From Thermoplasmata archaeon (GTDB taxonomy: Archaea > Thermoplasmatota > Thermoplasmata > WALJ01): a stretch of 7,227 nt of DNA. Where the stretch lies: assembly GCA_015522885.1 (NCBI GenBank), contig WALJ01000136.1:1-7227 (forward strand), in the 5' to 3' direction. The notes under the pieces are model-generated. The model made no database searches, had not been told where the DNA came from, and saw only the letters and a program-made list of their open reading frames with translations. A program made the translations under genes and the position numbers. Of the stretch, positions 5,586 to 7,227 are shown piece after piece (within the stretch, counting starts at the first letter, position 1; every line of letters starts with the position of its first letter).

Positions 5586-6224
5586 TCAGAGTGAAAAAAC
5601 CCAGATTTCGGTCGTCTCCGGCAGGTCATCTCTCTCGAAGTCTATGCTGTTTCCCACCTTCACCACTGCTTCCTTAGGCACCTGTCTGAGGAATTCCGTA
5701 ACCGGCTTTATGGAAAGCGAAAGGCCTCCTATCCGGTAGTGCATCGGTACAACAACCCCCGGATTTATCATCTCGGCTATCTTCCGTGCATCTCTGGCAC
5801 CTACGGTGAAGACATTTCCAACAGGGATGAAGAGTATGTCCGTTCCTTTCAGTTTCTCTATCACATTTCCGTCCGGTATGTGGCCTATGTCACCCATGTG
5901 AGTGAATGTTATCCCGTCCATTTTGAACTTGTAAACGGATATCGTCCCTCTCTTCGCTCCTTTGACCTCATCGTGATACTCTTCTATGCCCGCAAGTTCT
6001 ATGCCTTCGACGTTCTTTTTTCCCGTAAATTCTCTTATGACCCGAGGCTCTCCCTTAACAACCCTTACCGCATTGTGGTCGAAGTGCTCGTGAGTGACCA
6101 GCACTATGTCCGCTCTGACATTCGGGGTCGGAATGCCTATCGATTTTCCGTCATGGGGGTCTGTGACCACCGTTTTAGAGCCTGCGATTTCGAAGCAGGC
6201 ATGTCCGTGCCATCTTATCATCAT
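5586..6224 (-). CDS. Metallo-beta-lactamase-fold metal-dependent hydrolase (UPF0173/UlaG-like)
   Basis: This 212-residue protein belongs to the small MBL-fold hydrolases related to UPF0173 and UlaG, cytosolic enzymes mostly of unknown substrate. The opening WHGHACFEI (5-13) and TDP (21-23) are typical of the family. The metal site is visible as H45-E46-H47-F48-D49-H50, a form of HxHxDH, followed by YHDE (H84), GDIGH (111-115) and PMH (H162). These could hold one or two zinc, manganese or iron ions. PVGNVFTVGARDA also matches the family pattern around the active site. Two ATG codons stand in tandem, 6224 and 6221, and either could start the protein; MIRWHGHACF from 6221 is the more usual family opening. 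A TATA box lies upstream in the 54-base gap after the dehydrogenase gene. The GNAT gene follows after one base, so the pair forms a small operon. Confidence 0.92.
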   Translation of the reverse strand: MMIRWHGHACFEIAGSKTVVTDPHDGKSIGIPTPNVRADIVLVTHEHFDHNAVRVVKGEPRVIREFTGKKNVEGIELAGIEEYHDEVKGAKRGTISVYKFKMDGITFTHMGDIGHIPDGNVIEKLKGTDILFIPVGNVFTVGARDARKIAEMINPGVVVPMHYRIGGLSLSIKPVTEFLRQVPKEAVVKVGNSIDFERDDLPETTEIWVFSL

Positions 6225-6254
6225 GGGTATCCCGTGGGAGGAATGGAAAAATAG

Positions 6255-6260
6255 TATATA
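6255..6260 (-). promoter_or_regulatory. TATA box of the hydrolase-acetyltransferase pair
   Basis: TATATA, within TCTATATAC, on the minus strand lies about 34-37 bases before the tandem ATG codons at 6224/6221. It is followed by TATTTTT, which could also end the upstream dehydrogenase transcript. No clear ribosome binding site follows. Confidence 0.45.
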
Positions 6261-6278
6261 GAGATTGCCGTTGCCGGT

Positions 6279-7227
6279 TTATCCCCTTCCGGATGCAAGT
6301 CCGAGAATCTTCAGAACATCCTCTTTTTTCAGGGTTTTCGCAGAGCCGAGCGGGTATCCTATGGAGCCGTTGCTGGCTATCTTTTCGATGTCCTCCACGG
6401 CGATTCCCGCATCTTCGAGATATACCGGAGCACCCCATGAGGCATAGAGCGCTCTTAATCTCTCTATGACCTGCTCCGTACCTCTATTCATACCGAAAAC
6501 CCGCTCTCCTAACCGGATTATCTTGTCCCCGTTCACATCCCTTGTGTATTCCAGCCATGCGGGGAGTATTATTGCGAGACCTGCTCCGTGCGCTATGTCA
6601 TAGAGAGCGCTGAGAGCGTGCTCTATCTGATGACTTGACCAGTCACCTCTTCCACGGCCGACAGCGGTCATACCGTTGAGAGCCATGGTTGCGCTCCACG
6701 CCAGCTCCGCCCTTGCATTGTAATCTTCTGGATTTTTCAGCAATATCTCTGTGCTGTCTATTATTGTCCTTATCAGGGACTCACAGAGCCTGTCCGGGAA
6801 ATTCAGTTCCTTTGAACCGTTGAAGTAGTACTCTGCGACATGGGTTATCGCATCTATGCCCCCGTAAACTGTCTGCTCCTTCGGAAGTGTGAACTGCACG
6901 GAAGGGTCTATTATCGAAAGTTTCGGGCTTGTTATGGCTCCGCCGTGCATGGCCTTCTTTTCCAGAGTTTCATCTTTTGTTACCACGGAATTCCCGTTCA
7001 TCTCCGAACCCGTAGCGGAGATAGTCAATATAACATACAGCGGAAGGGCGCTCTCGGGGCTTTTTCCGGTGTAAAAGTCCCAGACATCTCCGGTGTGGAG
7101 CGCTCCGGCGGCAATTGCTTTGGCCGAATCTATTACGCTTCCTCCGCCAACGGCAAGCACGGCCTCGCAATCATTTTTTCGCACAGTATCTATTCCTTCC
7201 CGAACCTTGCCGAGTACGGGGTTCGGC
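6279..7227 (-). CDS. Iron-containing alcohol dehydrogenase, YqhD/butanol dehydrogenase type (N-terminus cut by window edge)
   Basis: The frame is open to the window edge and holds 315 residues. Family members have about 380-390, so roughly the first 70 are missing. These enzymes reduce aldehydes to alcohols, or the reverse, with NAD(P)H and a metal, usually iron or zinc. The nucleotide loop VGGGSVIDSAKAIA is present and is preceded in frame by PNPVLGKVREGID, typical of the family, so the GTG at 7184 is internal and not the start. TISATGSEMNG follows. The metal ligands are all visible: D and H in GGIDAITH, H in SSHQIEHAL and H in IAHGAGLAI. The segment RGRGDWSSHQIEHALSALYD is characteristic of the YqhD/BdhA branch. 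NADPH or NADH preference cannot be judged because the deciding N-terminal loop lies outside. The stop codon is 54 bases before the hydrolase start. Confidence 0.93.
   Translation of the reverse strand, partial: PNPVLGKVREGIDTVRKNDCEAVLAVGGGSVIDSAKAIAAGALHTGDVWDFYTGKSPESALPLYVILTISATGSEMNGNSVVTKDETLEKKAMHGGAITSPKLSIIDPSVQFTLPKEQTVYGGIDAITHVAEYYFNGSKELNFPDRLCESLIRTIIDSTEILLKNPEDYNARAELAWSATMALNGMTAVGRGRGDWSSHQIEHALSALYDIAHGAGLAIILPAWLEYTRDVNGDKIIRLGERVFGMNRGTEQVIERLRALYASWGAPVYLEDAGIAVEDIEKIASNGSIGYPLGSAKTLKKEDVLKILGLASGRG

Overview
The window looks like a stretch of an archaeal chromosome. The short gaps upstream of genes hold AT-rich TATA boxes at archaeal spacing from the starts. Two genes carry GGTG-type ribosome binding sites and two others look leaderless. 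The gene content (PdxS, a stand-alone Ras-like GTPase, a membrane-anchored double zinc-ribbon protein with CBM9-like outer domains) fits a euryarchaeon, and I would guess a Thermoplasmata-type lineage. The lineage is inference; there is no rRNA or other taxonomic marker here.

All recognisable genes lie on the minus strand, so transcription runs from high to low coordinates. In that order they are: an iron-containing alcohol dehydrogenase of the YqhD/butanol dehydrogenase type, cut at its N-terminus by the window edge (6279-7227); a metallo-beta-lactamase-fold hydrolase (5586-6224) followed after one base by a RimI-like GNAT acetyltransferase (5147-5584); a Ras-like small GTPase (4584-5111); a GalU-type UTP-glucose-1-phosphate uridylyltransferase (3469-4317); the PLP synthase subunit PdxS (2410-3333); and a large zinc-ribbon surface protein whose C-terminus is cut by the window edge (2-2182). 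The first gene of each transcription unit has its own candidate TATA box, so this is a series of short units and not one long operon. The genes do not form one pathway.

No gap exceeds about 270 bases, but two gaps are unusual. The gap after pdxS (2183-2409) and the gap between the GTPase and galU (4318-4583) each hold a 113-bp element (2288-2400 and 4399-4511). The two align without gaps at about 78% identity, share the ends TATAGTC and CGACTATA, and can each fold into the same two long stems. A truncated third copy directly abuts the second. These elements are the most interesting unexplained structure in the window: either a small non-autonomous transposable element (MITE-like) or a repeated structured RNA. 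The large surface protein also carries a perfect in-frame 24-bp tandem repeat just before its membrane anchor.

I see no rRNA, tRNA, CRISPR array, transposase gene or replication origin.
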